Assembly (NCBI RefSeq): GCF_025823185.1
Contig: NZ_JACKVK010000020.1
Location: forward strand, 1-64,000
Direction: 5' to 3'
Length of the DNA: 64,000 nt
From: Mycobacterium yunnanensis
Lineage (GTDB): Bacteria; Actinomycetota; Actinomycetes; Mycobacteriales; Mycobacteriaceae
Shown here: piece after piece, positions 15,131-24,723 of the stretch
Position numbering within the stretch: position 1 is the first letter of the stretch
Layout: the number at the start of each line of letters is the position of its first letter
Translations under genes and position numbers: made by a program
The notes under the pieces: model-generated
Seen by the model: the letters and a program-made list of their open reading frames with translations, nothing else
Told to the model about the DNA's origin: nothing
The model's database searches: none

Positions 15131-16927
15131 TTAGTCGCTGCCCTTCTGGCCGGCCGTACCGGGTTGGCCGGCAGGACCGGTGTGACCGGCAGTCCCGGCG
15201 TGGCCGGCCGCACCCACGTCACCGGTCGCCCCCGTCGTGCCGGATGCGCCCGTCGAGCCGGAATTGCCATTCGCGCCGACGTGCCCGGACGCACCGGCCA
15301 CTCCGGCGCTGCCCGCGGATCCGTTGGCGGCCGGTCGACCGAGGAATCCGCTGGCGCCCGCTTGTCCCGCGGCGCCCCCCGTGCCTCCTGCGCCACCTGC
15401 ACCGGCCGCGCCGCCCTTGCCGGCCGCACCACCTTGCCCGCCGGCACCTGCCTGTCCACCTGCGCCACCAGCGCCACCTGCGCCTGCGGCCCCTGCCGCG
15501 CCGCCGGGGCCGCCCGCACCAGCCGCGCCGGCGGCTCCGCCCGCGCCACCGTGGGTCGGGCCGACATCGGTGCTGGCGTCGCCGCCCTTGCCGCCATTGC
15601 CGCCGTTTCCGCCCGCCGCGCCGTTTCCGCCGTTACCGCCATCTCCGCCCCCGGAACCAGTGCCGCCCTTGCCGCCGTTGCCGCCCGCCCCGCCGGTACC
15701 GCCATTGCCGCCCGCCCCGCCGCTGCCGCCATCGGCGCCGTTGCCCCCGGTGCCACCAGAACCCCCGGTGCCGCCGGCGCCGAACAGCAGGCTGCCGCTG
15801 CCACCCTTGCCACCAGCACCTGCCGCCGTACCCCCGGTGCCCGCCGTGCCTGCGGTGCCGTTGGTGCCGTCTCCGCCAGCAGTTCCCGAGCCACCGGCAG
15901 TTCCCGAGCCGCCCGTGTTGCCCTTGCCGCCAGCGGTTCCGGACTGGCCTGCGGCGCCTTGCCCCCCGTTGCCGCCCGCACCGCCGGTGCCGCCGCGGGC
16001 GACCCCGGCCCCAGTGTCGGCGAAGCCGCCAAAGCCACCGTTGCCGCCGTTGGCGCCGGTGGTACCGTCGCCGCCGCGTCCACCGTCTCCGCCGCGGGCA
16101 GAAATGTCGAGCTCGTCGTCATCCTCACCGATACCGCCGTCACCGCCGGGGTTTCCACTGCCTCCGTTGCCTCCACTGTTGCCGCAGTTGCAGCCGGGGA
16201 CCACGTCGAAGCCGCTTTGGCCCGAAGTGCCCGCTGGCCCGCCCGGATTCACGCCGCCGGCTCCGTTGGTGCCGTTGAAGCCGCCGAGAGCAGCGTTGGT
16301 ACCGCTCTGTCCGTCGTCTCCCCTGGTGCCCGACGCACCGCTTGCGCCCGCGGTGCCGTCTCGACCAGCGGTGCCGGCGATGCCGTTTCCACCGTTTCCG
16401 CCGTTTCCACCGTTGCCAATCAAGAGGCCGGCCGCACCACCGGCGCCACCGGCCTGACCGATGAGGCCGTTTCCGCCGTTTCCGCCGTTGCCGATGAACA
16501 GACCGGCGCTGCCGCCCCTACCGCCGTTGACACCGTTTCCGCCATTGCCCGCGAAGATGCCGGCGTTGAAACCGTCGGGGTGCGTAGCGGTGCCTGCCGC
16601 ACCATTGCCCACGAACGCGTTCAGAATTGGGATTTGGGTGGACAGACCCAGGACGGAGTCATAGAAGCCGAAGGGATCCAGAGCAATTGGAGGCGTCGCC
16701 GCGCTTACGTAAGGTGCGACGGCGTTCCTGCTGAGGCCGGCGACGGTTGCTGCGGGACAGGCTTCGTAAGGAGCGCACAGCGGGTCGCCCGTCGGCAGCG
16801 GTGCGGCCTGTGCGACGCCCGGCATGGCAAAGAATGCCGCGGCGGGGGCGCCCAGCGCGATTCCCGCCCCGCCGATCACCGCCGCCGCCCGTCGCCTCCC
16901 GGTGTCGTGCTTGCGGTGTGCGGACAT
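15131..16927 (-). CDS. PGRS-like glycine-rich secreted protein without PE domain
   Basis: The 598-residue protein begins with a basic segment and a signal-peptide-like stretch (RRRAAAVIGGAGIALGAPAA ending near AQAAPLP), then about 60 ordinary residues with two cysteines (PLCAPYEACPAA), and then a long Gly-Gly-Ala/Gly-Asn-Gly repeat. The repeat opens with FVGNGAAGTATHPDGFNAGI, the same linker type that opens PE_PGRS repeats, and ends in collagen-like Gly-x-x triplets. There is no PE domain. It is probably exported and surface-exposed. It is divergent from the LuxR-type regulator; a related protein lies on the regulator's other side. A small acidic insert (EDDDELD) breaks the repeat. Function is unknown. 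Confidence 0.8.
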   Translation of the reverse strand: MSAHRKHDTGRRRAAAVIGGAGIALGAPAAAFFAMPGVAQAAPLPTGDPLCAPYEACPAATVAGLSRNAVAPYVSAATPPIALDPFGFYDSVLGLSTQIPILNAFVGNGAAGTATHPDGFNAGIFAGNGGNGVNGGRGGSAGLFIGNGGNGGNGLIGQAGGAGGAAGLLIGNGGNGGNGGNGIAGTAGRDGTAGASGASGTRGDDGQSGTNAALGGFNGTNGAGGVNPGGPAGTSGQSGFDVVPGCNCGNSGGNGGSGNPGGDGGIGEDDDELDISARGGDGGRGGDGTTGANGGNGGFGGFADTGAGVARGGTGGAGGNGGQGAAGQSGTAGGKGNTGGSGTAGGSGTAGGDGTNGTAGTAGTGGTAAGAGGKGGSGSLLFGAGGTGGSGGTGGNGADGGSGGAGGNGGTGGAGGNGGKGGTGSGGGDGGNGGNGAAGGNGGNGGKGGDASTDVGPTHGGAGGAAGAAGAGGPGGAAGAAGAGGAGGAGGQAGAGGQGGAAGKGGAAGAGGAGGTGGAAGQAGASGFLGRPAANGSAGSAGVAGASGHVGANGNSGSTGASGTTGATGDVGAAGHAGTAGHTGPAGQPGTAGQKGSD

Positions 16928-17246
16928 GGCTGACCCCCTGGGGTAAATGGAGGCCGGCAGATCTGCGTCCTCGTGTGGTGGACGCTACGGAGCGCGAGGC
17001 TTCGAGGAATCAGGCGTTTCTTGACGGTTTCAGCGCCATCGGGCGAGGACTCGGCAGAATCTCCCAGGCTCATCACGGGATGTCGACAGCAAATCAGAAG
17101 GATTCTTGGCAACGCGCGGGTGGGCTGACGGGCGCTACCGTGAATGCGTCCCACAGGCGCACAATCTGAGAACGACATAACCGGTGATTCTCGAGCGACT
17201 CTCGTCGACGAGCCAAGACAGCAAATGCCGGAGGGGTGGAGCGGCA
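16928..17246. other. 319-bp gap between PGRS-like gene and LuxR-type regulator
   Basis: The gap must hold the divergent promoters of both genes. Apart from a perfect 12-base palindrome CTCGTCGACGAG at 17201-17212, 35 bases before the regulator start, I see no clear operator, RNA element or additional gene. The palindrome has the GTCGAC core common in GC-rich DNA and may be chance. Confidence 0.5.
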
Positions 17247-19997
17247 GTGGCTGAATTGGTAGCGCGCAACGCCGAGCTGGCAACGGTCGTCGCGTCGATC
17301 ACGTCAGCCGCCGACGGCGGTGGGGGGCTGACCGTCGAGGGGGCCGCAGGCGTCGGCAAGACGACGTTGTGGTTAGCCGCCGTGGAGCGGGCCCGCGCGG
17401 ATGGCTGCAGAGTGCTGACCGCACGGGCCAGTGCGGCGGAATCGGGGTTGGCCTACGCCGGGTTGGCCGATCTGTTGGCCGACGTCGACCGTGCGCTGTG
17501 GGCCGACTTGCCGAACCCTCAACGCCGGGCGCTAGCCGGGGCCCTGCTCGAAGAGGACGACGGCGAGGGCGAACCCGTGGACCCCCGGGCGGTGGGCGCT
17601 GCCTTCCTGACGGTGCTGGTCCGACTGGCCGTGGACTCGACGGTCGTGGTGGCCGTCGACGATCTCCAGTGGCTCGACGTCTCGACGATACGGGCCGTGG
17701 CCTTCGCCGCCCGGCGCGCTGGCAGCGGGGTGCACTGGCTGTGCACCCTACGCAGCGACGAGCCGACGGAGGTCGAACCGTTGCAGCTAGACCGTCCCGA
17801 CTCGCTAGATCGAATTCATCTGCAGCCGTTGACCGTTACTGCGTTGGGTGACGTGCTCGTCGCTCATTCGACCGCTCCGGTCGACGCCGCCGCCCTCGAA
17901 CGCATTCACGATGCCTCGGCGGGCAATCCCTTTTACGCGCTGGAGATTGCGCGCGACATGGAGAGGCGATCGAGCGACGACCTCGTCCTGCCCGACAGTT
18001 TGGCGTCACTCATGCGCCGACGATTGAATCGAACGGGCAAGGATGTCCGGGAAGCGTTGCTGGCGATCGCGTGCCTACCCGCGGCCACAGTTACCGTGGT
18101 GGCCGACGTGACCGGAGTGACCCCCGCCCGCCTGATCGACCAGTTGGCCCGAGCGGAGGCCGAAGGCGTGGTCGTGGTCGACGGTGACCTCCTGGGGTTC
18201 TCCCATCCTCTGCTTGCGCGCGCGGTGCACTCCGACGCCACGTCGTCGGCGCGCCGCGCGATCCACCGGCGACTAGCCGAGGCGGTGGCCGACCCCGAAT
18301 CGCGGGCCCGGCACCTGGCCCTCGCCGATCCGATCGGTGAACCTGCCACCTTGGCCGCACTAGACACCGCCGCCGTCGTCGCCCGACGACGATCAGCACC
18401 CGCCGCTGCGGCCGAGCTACTGGAGATGGCGTTGGGCCGTGGAGGTGCCACTGCCCAGCGGCAAATCGAGCTGGCGCAGTGCCTCGTCGATGCCGGAGAC
18501 CTTGGCCGCGCGCGCTCGACACTGGAAGCAGCCGTCGACCAACTAGATCCTGGTGTCGAGCGCGCGGAGGCGCTGCAGCGCCTAGCCTTGGTGCGTGTCT
18601 ACGACGACAGCTTCCCCGAGGCGGTCGAGCTAGGCAGGAGGGCCCTCGCCGAATGTCGAGAGGATTCCGCGGTCCTGGTCGACGTTCTGCTGGTCTTGGC
18701 CCTGGCCGAGCTGAATTGTGGTCATCTGCAATTGGCCAAGACCACGGTCCAACGTTGCGTTGGGGCTGCCGAGCGACTGGGGCTGGCCGGGCCGCTGGGC
18801 CGCGCGCTGAGTCTGAGGTCCATCGTGCTGTTCATGAACGGCGAAGGCGTGTCGCCGCCCGAGCTTTCCCGGGCCGTGGCGTTGGAGGATCCGACGGCTT
18901 TGGTGCCGCCGGCATTTCAGCCAACGCTGCAGGCCACGTTGCTCGCCGGCTGGGCGGGTGAGCTGGAGGTGTGCCGGGCCCGGCTAAAGGACATGGCACG
19001 ACAGTGCGAGACCCTCGGCCAAGACGGCGAGACGATGTTCTTCGCATTCCAGATCGTCATGTTCGATCTGTGGCTGGGAGACCTCGCGAACGCGGCAGCG
19101 ACGACAGCCCGCGCCCGGCGTCAGGCTGACCGATTGGGCGGTAGCGCAGCACGATTCGTGGCTTTGTCTGCCCGCGGCGCGGTGGCCGCCCATCAAGGCC
19201 GGGCCGAGGAAGCCGCAGGGGAACTCGGCCTGGCGATCTCTGCTGCTGCCGAGAGCGGGTACACCCTGATGTCGACGTGGACGGTCGCACAGCTGGGCTT
19301 CTTGCGTCTTTCTCAGGGCGACCACGAAGCCGCAGTCGCCACCATGGAGGGACTTCTGGACTCCCTGCACCTCTCGCCCAGATTCACTGAAATGGTTGGT
19401 GGTGGCCATCTTCCGGATCTGGCTGAGGCCATGATCACGATCGGCCGGTTCGACGACGCGGAGCGCATCGTCGAGCTGTTGGAGGACAACGGCCGGCGCC
19501 TGGACCGCGCGTGGATGCTCGCCGTGGGCGGGCGGTGCCGGGCGCTGTTGTCGGCTGCACGCGGCGAGGTCGAGGCGGCCGCGGTCCAGCTCGGGCTCGC
19601 CCTCGCCCAGCACGACCGGATTGAGATGCCGTTCGAGAGAGCGCGCACCGTGCTGGTCGGCGGACGAATCGAACGCCGACTCCGACACTGGCGGGCCGCC
19701 ACCGAGGCCTTCACCGAGGCCCTCGCCGTATTCGAGAAGCTGGGTACCCCGTTGTGGGCCGACATGGCTCGGCGCGAGCTGGCGCGCGGTAGCGCAGGCC
19801 GTGTCCGCTCCGGAGGACTGACGCCGTCCGAGGCGCGCGTCGCCGAACTCATCGTCACCGGCATGACCAATCAGGAGGTCGCCACGACGTTGTGCGTGGC
19901 AAGGAAGACCGTCGAGGTCTACGTGTCGCGCATCTACCAGAAGCTGGGCGTGCACTCCCGCATCGAGCTATACCGCGCGATGAATGCCCGGGCGTGA
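17247..19997 (+). CDS. Large ATP-binding LuxR-family regulator (LAL/MalT type)
   Basis: The 916-residue protein has an N-terminal AAA/STAND ATPase: Walker A GAAGVGKTT (residues 32-40) and Walker B STVVVAVDDLQWLD. A long helical repeat region of TPR type fills the middle. The last 60 residues are a LuxR helix-turn-helix: LTPSEARVAELIVTGMTNQE, then VATTLCVARKTVEVYVSRIY and QKLGVHSRIELYRA. Such proteins are ATP-dependent activators that sense small molecules. The GTG at 17247 after GAGGGGTGG is preferred to the upstream frame. It sits between two PGRS-like protein genes, one divergent and one convergent, which makes them candidate targets. Confidence 0.9.
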   Translation: MAELVARNAELATVVASITSAADGGGGLTVEGAAGVGKTTLWLAAVERARADGCRVLTARASAAESGLAYAGLADLLADVDRALWADLPNPQRRALAGALLEEDDGEGEPVDPRAVGAAFLTVLVRLAVDSTVVVAVDDLQWLDVSTIRAVAFAARRAGSGVHWLCTLRSDEPTEVEPLQLDRPDSLDRIHLQPLTVTALGDVLVAHSTAPVDAAALERIHDASAGNPFYALEIARDMERRSSDDLVLPDSLASLMRRRLNRTGKDVREALLAIACLPAATVTVVADVTGVTPARLIDQLARAEAEGVVVVDGDLLGFSHPLLARAVHSDATSSARRAIHRRLAEAVADPESRARHLALADPIGEPATLAALDTAAVVARRRSAPAAAAELLEMALGRGGATAQRQIELAQCLVDAGDLGRARSTLEAAVDQLDPGVERAEALQRLALVRVYDDSFPEAVELGRRALAECREDSAVLVDVLLVLALAELNCGHLQLAKTTVQRCVGAAERLGLAGPLGRALSLRSIVLFMNGEGVSPPELSRAVALEDPTALVPPAFQPTLQATLLAGWAGELEVCRARLKDMARQCETLGQDGETMFFAFQIVMFDLWLGDLANAAATTARARRQADRLGGSAARFVALSARGAVAAHQGRAEEAAGELGLAISAAAESGYTLMSTWTVAQLGFLRLSQGDHEAAVATMEGLLDSLHLSPRFTEMVGGGHLPDLAEAMITIGRFDDAERIVELLEDNGRRLDRAWMLAVGGRCRALLSAARGEVEAAAVQLGLALAQHDRIEMPFERARTVLVGGRIERRLRHWRAATEAFTEALAVFEKLGTPLWADMARRELARGSAGRVRSGGLTPSEARVAELIVTGMTNQEVATTLCVARKTVEVYVSRIYQKLGVHSRIELYRAMNARA

Positions 19998-20009
19998 CGG
20001 CTCTGGTGC

Positions 20010-22187
20010 TCAGGGCGCTTCGTGACCACCTGAGCCGCCCGCTCCACCTTGACCACCCGCTCCACCAATCCCGCCGCTGCCGTTGACGTTTCCGGGAGTT
20101 CCGATGCTGGCCGATCCACCGGCACCGCCGGGACGGCCGTGGTCGATTATCTCGGTGTAGTCAGGTGGTTGGGCGGCGGTGGCAGCCCCGCCGGCTCCAC
20201 CGTGCCCGCCCGTCCCGCCGGTGCCGCCGAAGCCACCCCGGCCGGGCGCGCCGACGGCGCCGCCCGTCCCGCCGGTGCCCACCGCACCCGCGCTACCCGA
20301 GGTGCCCTGGTGTCCAGCGTTGCCGACGGCTCCGGTCTGACCCGCCAAACCGGTGTTTCCGTAGCTGCCAGTGTGTCCGGGCGTGCCAGCGCTTCCCGCC
20401 ATGCCGCTGGCGCCGGCGCCGCCGATGAGGCCGCCGGACCCGCTGTTGCCCGCGGCTCCGCCCGCTCCGCCCGCGCCACCGGCGCCACCCGCGCCCGCCG
20501 CACCGCCGTCGCCGCCGACACCGCCCGCGCCGGCCGATCCGGGTTGGCCGCCAGATCCACCCAGACCGCCGACCCCGCCCAGACCGCCTGCACCGCCCTG
20601 GCCGCCGGTGCCGCCCGACCCGCCGTTGCCGCCCTGCCCGCCGACACCGCCCTGGCCGCCGGTGCCGCCGGTCGCATTTCCCGTCACCGGGATGCCGGTG
20701 GCCAGCGGGGTGCCGCCGGCGATCGCGTCGCCCGCCTGGCCGCCGTACCCGCCGGTTCCGCCGAGTGCGCCGACGCCACCGTGACCGCCGGCGCCGCCCT
20801 GCCCTCCCGTGCCTCCAGTGCCGCCCCGCCCACCCGTCCCGCCGTGGCCGCCATCGCCGGCGTCACCGCCAGTGCCGCCCGTTCCGCCGCTGCCGCCGTC
20901 GCCACCCGTGCCGCCGTCGCCACCCATGCCGCCGGTGCCACCCGAGCCCGCGGCACCGCCCCGCCCGAACAGCCCGCTACCCCGTCCGCCGTCGCCACCG
21001 GCGCCCGCCGCCAGACCTGCCGTGCCCGCGGAGCCAACCTGACCGGAGTCGCCGGCCCCACCCTTGCCACCTGCGATCCCGTCACCACCGACGCCGCCGA
21101 CTTCACCGGTGCCGCCCTGGCCGCCTGTTCCGCCGGTCGACCCAGCGCCGCCCTGGCCGCCCGGTCCGCCGGACGCACCTTGGCTGCCCGCGCCGCCGGC
21201 GCCACCGTCACCCCCGGTCGCGGAATGCAGGGCGAGGGCGTTCTCGCCCAAACCGCCCTGGCCGCCGTCGCCGCCGGAGCCGATACCGCTGCCGCCGGTG
21301 CCTCCGGCGTGGCCGACGGCGGGGTCGTCGAAGAAGCCGTCGCCGGTTCCCTCGGACCCGAACCCGCCGTCCTGCCCGTCGTCCACACCGTTCGCGCCAG
21401 CCGAGCCGGTGGTGCCCGCGGCCCCGGTCGCCCCGGCCGCGCCGACGGTTCCCGTCGCGCCTGTCGCGCCACTCTTTCCGGCTGTCCCCGTCGTGCCGGT
21501 CTGACCGTCCGCTCCGTCGGCTCCAACGGCGCCGATCACTCCGGCCTGACCGTCGCCACCGCGACCGCCGGCACCACCGTCACCAATGAGCGAGTAGGCG
21601 CCGACGTCACCGCCGTCGCCGCCGCGGGCACCCAAACCACCGTTGCCACCCGCGCCGCCCGGCCCAATGAGGAGACCACCCGTGCCACCCTTACCGCCTG
21701 CGACGCCGGCGGCAAGACCGTCACCACCTCGGCCGCCGAACCCAATCAGGCCTGCCGCACCGCCGGTGCCTCCGCCGAAACCCGCACCGCCGGTGCCGAA
21801 TAGCAGACCACCGGCCTGGCCGTCGGGATGTGCGGCGGTACCCGCGGCCCCGTTGCAGATGAACCCGCAGGCGCGGCTGAGGGGATCGTCGGCCACCACC
21901 GCGAGCAATGCGTGGGGAGTGGGCTTGAGCCCGGCCGCCGACCCGACGGAACCGCTCGGCGTCGACGAACCGTACACGGACCACCACCACAGCGGATCGA
22001 GCTGAGGGTCCGGCGCGGCAGACGCTCGGGTGCTGGGTTGCGGGGCCGCGGCAGGGGCGGCGCTGGCCTGGCCGGAGCCGAGCGTCAGCAGCAATCCGGT
22101 GCCTGCAACGGCACCGGCCGCTCCCGCCGCCAGCACGCCGAGGGATCTGGACACCGCATGCCAAGCGGGTGTGCGATGTTGGGCCAC
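20010..22187 (-). CDS. Second PGRS-like glycine-rich secreted protein without PE domain
   Basis: The 725-residue protein starts (GTG at 22187) with a signal-peptide-like segment SLGVLAAGAAGAVAGTGLLL ending near GQASAAP, then about 80 normal residues with two cysteines (ACGFIC) and the linker CNGAAGTAAHPDGQAGGLLF that opens the Gly-rich repeat. The repeat alternates PGRS-type GGxGGxG blocks with collagen-like triplets, has an acidic insert (DDGQDGGFGSEGTGDGFFDD) and ends in GGAGGSGGHEAP. It resembles the protein at 15131-16927 in design: signal, two-cysteine head, the same NGAAGTA-HPDG linker, repeat. It is convergent with the LuxR-type gene. Function is unknown. Confidence 0.8.
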   Translation of the reverse strand: MAQHRTPAWHAVSRSLGVLAAGAAGAVAGTGLLLTLGSGQASAAPAAAPQPSTRASAAPDPQLDPLWWWSVYGSSTPSGSVGSAAGLKPTPHALLAVVADDPLSRACGFICNGAAGTAAHPDGQAGGLLFGTGGAGFGGGTGGAAGLIGFGGRGGDGLAAGVAGGKGGTGGLLIGPGGAGGNGGLGARGGDGGDVGAYSLIGDGGAGGRGGDGQAGVIGAVGADGADGQTGTTGTAGKSGATGATGTVGAAGATGAAGTTGSAGANGVDDGQDGGFGSEGTGDGFFDDPAVGHAGGTGGSGIGSGGDGGQGGLGENALALHSATGGDGGAGGAGSQGASGGPGGQGGAGSTGGTGGQGGTGEVGGVGGDGIAGGKGGAGDSGQVGSAGTAGLAAGAGGDGGRGSGLFGRGGAAGSGGTGGMGGDGGTGGDGGSGGTGGTGGDAGDGGHGGTGGRGGTGGTGGQGGAGGHGGVGALGGTGGYGGQAGDAIAGGTPLATGIPVTGNATGGTGGQGGVGGQGGNGGSGGTGGQGGAGGLGGVGGLGGSGGQPGSAGAGGVGGDGGAAGAGGAGGAGGAGGAAGNSGSGGLIGGAGASGMAGSAGTPGHTGSYGNTGLAGQTGAVGNAGHQGTSGSAGAVGTGGTGGAVGAPGRGGFGGTGGTGGHGGAGGAATAAQPPDYTEIIDHGRPGGAGGSASIGTPGNVNGSGGIGGAGGQGGAGGSGGHEAP

Positions 22188-22319
22188 CAGGTCGCCTCAT
22201 TCCGGCTCAGATCGCGCCGCACCGAGCGTGCGGGCGCACTGATCACGAGGCTAGGAGCGGCTTCCGGTGGGCGAAATACGGTGTTTCACTACGGAATCAG
22301 CGACGCCGTGCCGACTCGT

Positions 22320-24035
22320 CTAGCTGCAGACCGCGCCGACGGCCGCGGAGCCGACCAGCTTGGTGTACTTGGCCAGCACGCCGCTGGTGTAGACGGGGGG
22401 CAGCGGCTCGAAATCGGTCTTGCGCGAAGCGAGTTCGTCGTCGTCGACCAACAGGTCCAGGGTGCCCTTGCCGACGTCGAGGCGGATCTTGTCACCGTCC
22501 CTGACGAAGGCGATTGGACCGCCGTCGACCGCTTCGGGCGCGATGTGCCCGACGCACAGCCCCGTCGTCCCGCCGGAGAAGCGGCCGTCGGTCATCAACA
22601 GCACGTCCTTGCCGAGCCCCGCGCCCTTGATCGCGCCGGTGATGGCGAGCATCTCCCGCATGCCGGGACCACCCTTGGGTCCCTCGTACCGGATGACGAC
22701 CACGTCGCCGTGGGTGATGGTGCCGTCCTCGAGGGCGTCGAGCGCCGCCCGCTCGCGCTCGAAGACCCGTGCGGTGCCCTCGAACACGTCGGAGTCGAAC
22801 CCCGCCGACTTCACCACGGCGCCCTCGGGAGCCAGTGACCCGTGCAGGATCGTGATGCCGCCCGTGGGGTGGATGGGGTTGCTCATCGCGCGAAGCACCT
22901 TGCCGTCGGGATCCGGCGGCTCGATGTGAGCGAGGTTCTCGGCCATCGTCTTGCCGGTGACGGTGAGGCAATCCCCGTGCAGCAGACCGTTGTCCAGCAA
23001 GGCCTTCATGACCACGGGCACGCCGCCGATCTCGTCGACGTGCTTCATCACGTGCCTGCCGAAGGGCTTCACGTCGGCGAGGTGCGGCACCTTCTGCCCG
23101 ATGCGGGTGAAGTCCGCCAGCGTGAGCTTGACGCCGGCCTCCCACGCGATCGCCAGAAGGTGGAGCACGGCGTTGGTGGATCCGCCGAACGCCATCACCA
23201 CGGCGATGGCGTTCTCGAACGCCTCCAGCGTGAGGATGTCGCTGGTGGTAATGCCGCGGCGCAGCATCTCGACGACGGCCTCGCCGGACTGGCGGGCGTA
23301 CTCGTCGCGGCGCTTGTCGATGGCGACCGGTGATGCACTGCCGGGCAACGACATTCCCAGTGCCTCGGCGGCGCTGGCCATGGTGTTCGCGGTGTACATG
23401 CCACCGCAGGCGCCCTCACCCGGACAGATGGCGCGTTCGATGACGTCCACGTCGGCGCGAGACATCAGCCCGCGGGCGCACGCGCCGACCGCCTCGAAGG
23501 CGTCGATGATCGTGACTTCCCGTTCGGTGCCGTCGGACATCTTGGCCACGCCGGGCATGATCGAGCCGTTGTAGAGGAAGACGCTCGCCAGGTTCAGTCG
23601 CGCGGCGGCCATCAGCATGCCGGGGATCGACTTGTCGCAGCCGGCGAGCAACACCGATCCGTCGAGCCGCTCGGCCTGCATGACGGTCTCGACGCTGTCG
23701 GCGATGACTTCCCGGGACACGAGCGAGAAGTGCATGCCCTCGTGACCCATCGAGATGCCGTCGGAGACGGAGATGGTGCCGAACTCCAACGGGTAACCGC
23801 CCGCGGTGTGCACGCCGCCCTTGACCGACTGCGCCAGTCGCTGCAGCGACATGTTGCACGGCGTGATCTCGTTCCAGGACGAGCCGACGCCGATCTGCGG
23901 CTTGGCCCAGTCGTCGTCGCCCATGCCGACCGCCCGGAGCATCCCGCGGGCGGCGGTCTTCTCGAGGCCGTCGGTGACGTCGCGGCTGCGGGGCTTGATG
24001 TCGATGTCAGGGCTGGACGACGCGTCTGAGGGCAT
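22320..24035 (-). CDS. ilvD: Dihydroxy-acid dehydratase
   Basis: The 571-residue enzyme converts 2,3-dihydroxy-isovalerate or -methylvalerate to the 2-keto acids in valine, isoleucine and pantothenate synthesis. Three cysteines expected for the Fe-S cluster are present: C60 in SWNEITPCNMSL, C133 in LAGCDKSIPGM and C210 in GEGACGGMYTANTM. GRFSGGTTGLCVGHIAPEA near the C-terminus is the other signature. Its length is normal. It matches Rv0189c and begins the block syntenic with M. tuberculosis. It is divergent from the DUF305 lipoprotein gene. Confidence 0.97.
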   Translation of the reverse strand: MPSDASSSPDIDIKPRSRDVTDGLEKTAARGMLRAVGMGDDDWAKPQIGVGSSWNEITPCNMSLQRLAQSVKGGVHTAGGYPLEFGTISVSDGISMGHEGMHFSLVSREVIADSVETVMQAERLDGSVLLAGCDKSIPGMLMAAARLNLASVFLYNGSIMPGVAKMSDGTEREVTIIDAFEAVGACARGLMSRADVDVIERAICPGEGACGGMYTANTMASAAEALGMSLPGSASPVAIDKRRDEYARQSGEAVVEMLRRGITTSDILTLEAFENAIAVVMAFGGSTNAVLHLLAIAWEAGVKLTLADFTRIGQKVPHLADVKPFGRHVMKHVDEIGGVPVVMKALLDNGLLHGDCLTVTGKTMAENLAHIEPPDPDGKVLRAMSNPIHPTGGITILHGSLAPEGAVVKSAGFDSDVFEGTARVFERERAALDALEDGTITHGDVVVIRYEGPKGGPGMREMLAITGAIKGAGLGKDVLLMTDGRFSGGTTGLCVGHIAPEAVDGGPIAFVRDGDKIRLDVGKGTLDLLVDDDELASRKTDFEPLPPVYTSGVLAKYTKLVGSAAVGAVCS

Positions 24036-24081
24036 TGATCAAGTATGCCTTCGGGTCGTTCGCCGACCAAACCATTTCACA

Positions 24082-24096
24082 TACCCCCGCGGGGTA
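24082..24096. promoter_or_regulatory. CsoR/RicR-type operator
   Basis: TACCCC-CGC-GGGGTA is a perfect 6-3-6 inverted repeat 18 bases before the DUF305 lipoprotein start. It matches the C/G-tract palindromes flanked by TA that CsoR-family copper repressors bind. The regulator encoded two genes on (24720) is the obvious candidate, giving autoregulation. Confidence 0.75.
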
Positions 24097-24114
24097 CCCG
24101 GTACGGTGGGTCGC

Positions 24115-24723
24115 ATGAAGTCGACCCTCGCCTTGGTGGCCGCAGCCGCCACCGCCCTGTTCCTCTCCGCGTGTACGAGCCCGGCCTCCGACGGTCACAC
24201 CGATCACCAGCACGGAAGCGAGTCCAGCTCCGCGGCGGCCGCGGACGCCCCCGCCGACCACGACGCCGCCGACGTCACCTTCGTGACCGGCATGATTCCG
24301 CACCACGAGCAGGCCGTTCAGATGTCGGCCATGGTGCCCGAGCGGTCGACCAATCCGGCGGTGATCAAGCTGGCCGCCGACATCTCCGCCGCGCAGGGTC
24401 CCGAGATCGCGACCATGAAGACGTGGCTGGCCACGTGGACCGGCGGCTCGACCTCGGCTGACGCGCACGAGGGGCACGACATGGGTGCGATGGACGGCAT
24501 GGTCGACGACGCGACGATGACCACGCTCGGGACGTTGAAGGGTGCCGACTTCGACACCCTCTGGCTGCGCTCCATGATCGGTCACCACGAGGGCGCCATC
24601 AAGATGGCCAACGCCGAGATCGCCGACGGTGCCAGCGCCGACGCGAAGAAGCTCGCGAGTCAGATCGTCGCGACTCAGCAGGCCGAGATCGACCAGATGA
24701 AGACGATGGTGGGGGAGTCATGA
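24115..24723 (+). CDS. DUF305 lipoprotein, copper-linked
   Basis: The 202-residue precursor has a lipoprotein signal with lipobox LFLSACTS, so it is anchored outside the membrane. A His-rich segment (HTDHQHG) precedes two DUF305 ferritin-like halves, each with the family signature: TFVTGMIPHHEQAVQMSAMV and WLRSMIGHHEGAIKMANAEI. An additional HEGHDMGAMDGM stretch lies between. Such His/Met motifs fit Cu(I) binding. It is translationally coupled to the CsoR-type regulator (ATGA overlap) and preceded by a CsoR-type palindrome, which supports a role in periplasmic copper tolerance (inference). Confidence 0.9.
   Translation: MKSTLALVAAAATALFLSACTSPASDGHTDHQHGSESSSAAAADAPADHDAADVTFVTGMIPHHEQAVQMSAMVPERSTNPAVIKLAADISAAQGPEIATMKTWLATWTGGSTSADAHEGHDMGAMDGMVDDATMTTLGTLKGADFDTLWLRSMIGHHEGAIKMANAEIADGASADAKKLASQIVATQQAEIDQMKTMVGES

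Noticed and set aside
15164..16933. 589-residue Ala/Thr/Arg-rich open frame opposite the first PGRS-like gene
   Set aside because: It is the antisense frame of a GC-rich repeat; it has no domain, and the minus-strand frame has a signal peptide and a PGRS repeat.
20049..21803. 584-residue open frame opposite the second PGRS-like gene
   Set aside because: Same cause: repeats of GCC and GGC codons remain open on the other strand.
15200..22000. Possible CRISPR or satellite arrays
   Set aside because: The short repeated GCCGCC/CCGTTGCC units are irregular coding repeats of PGRS proteins without spacers or cas genes.
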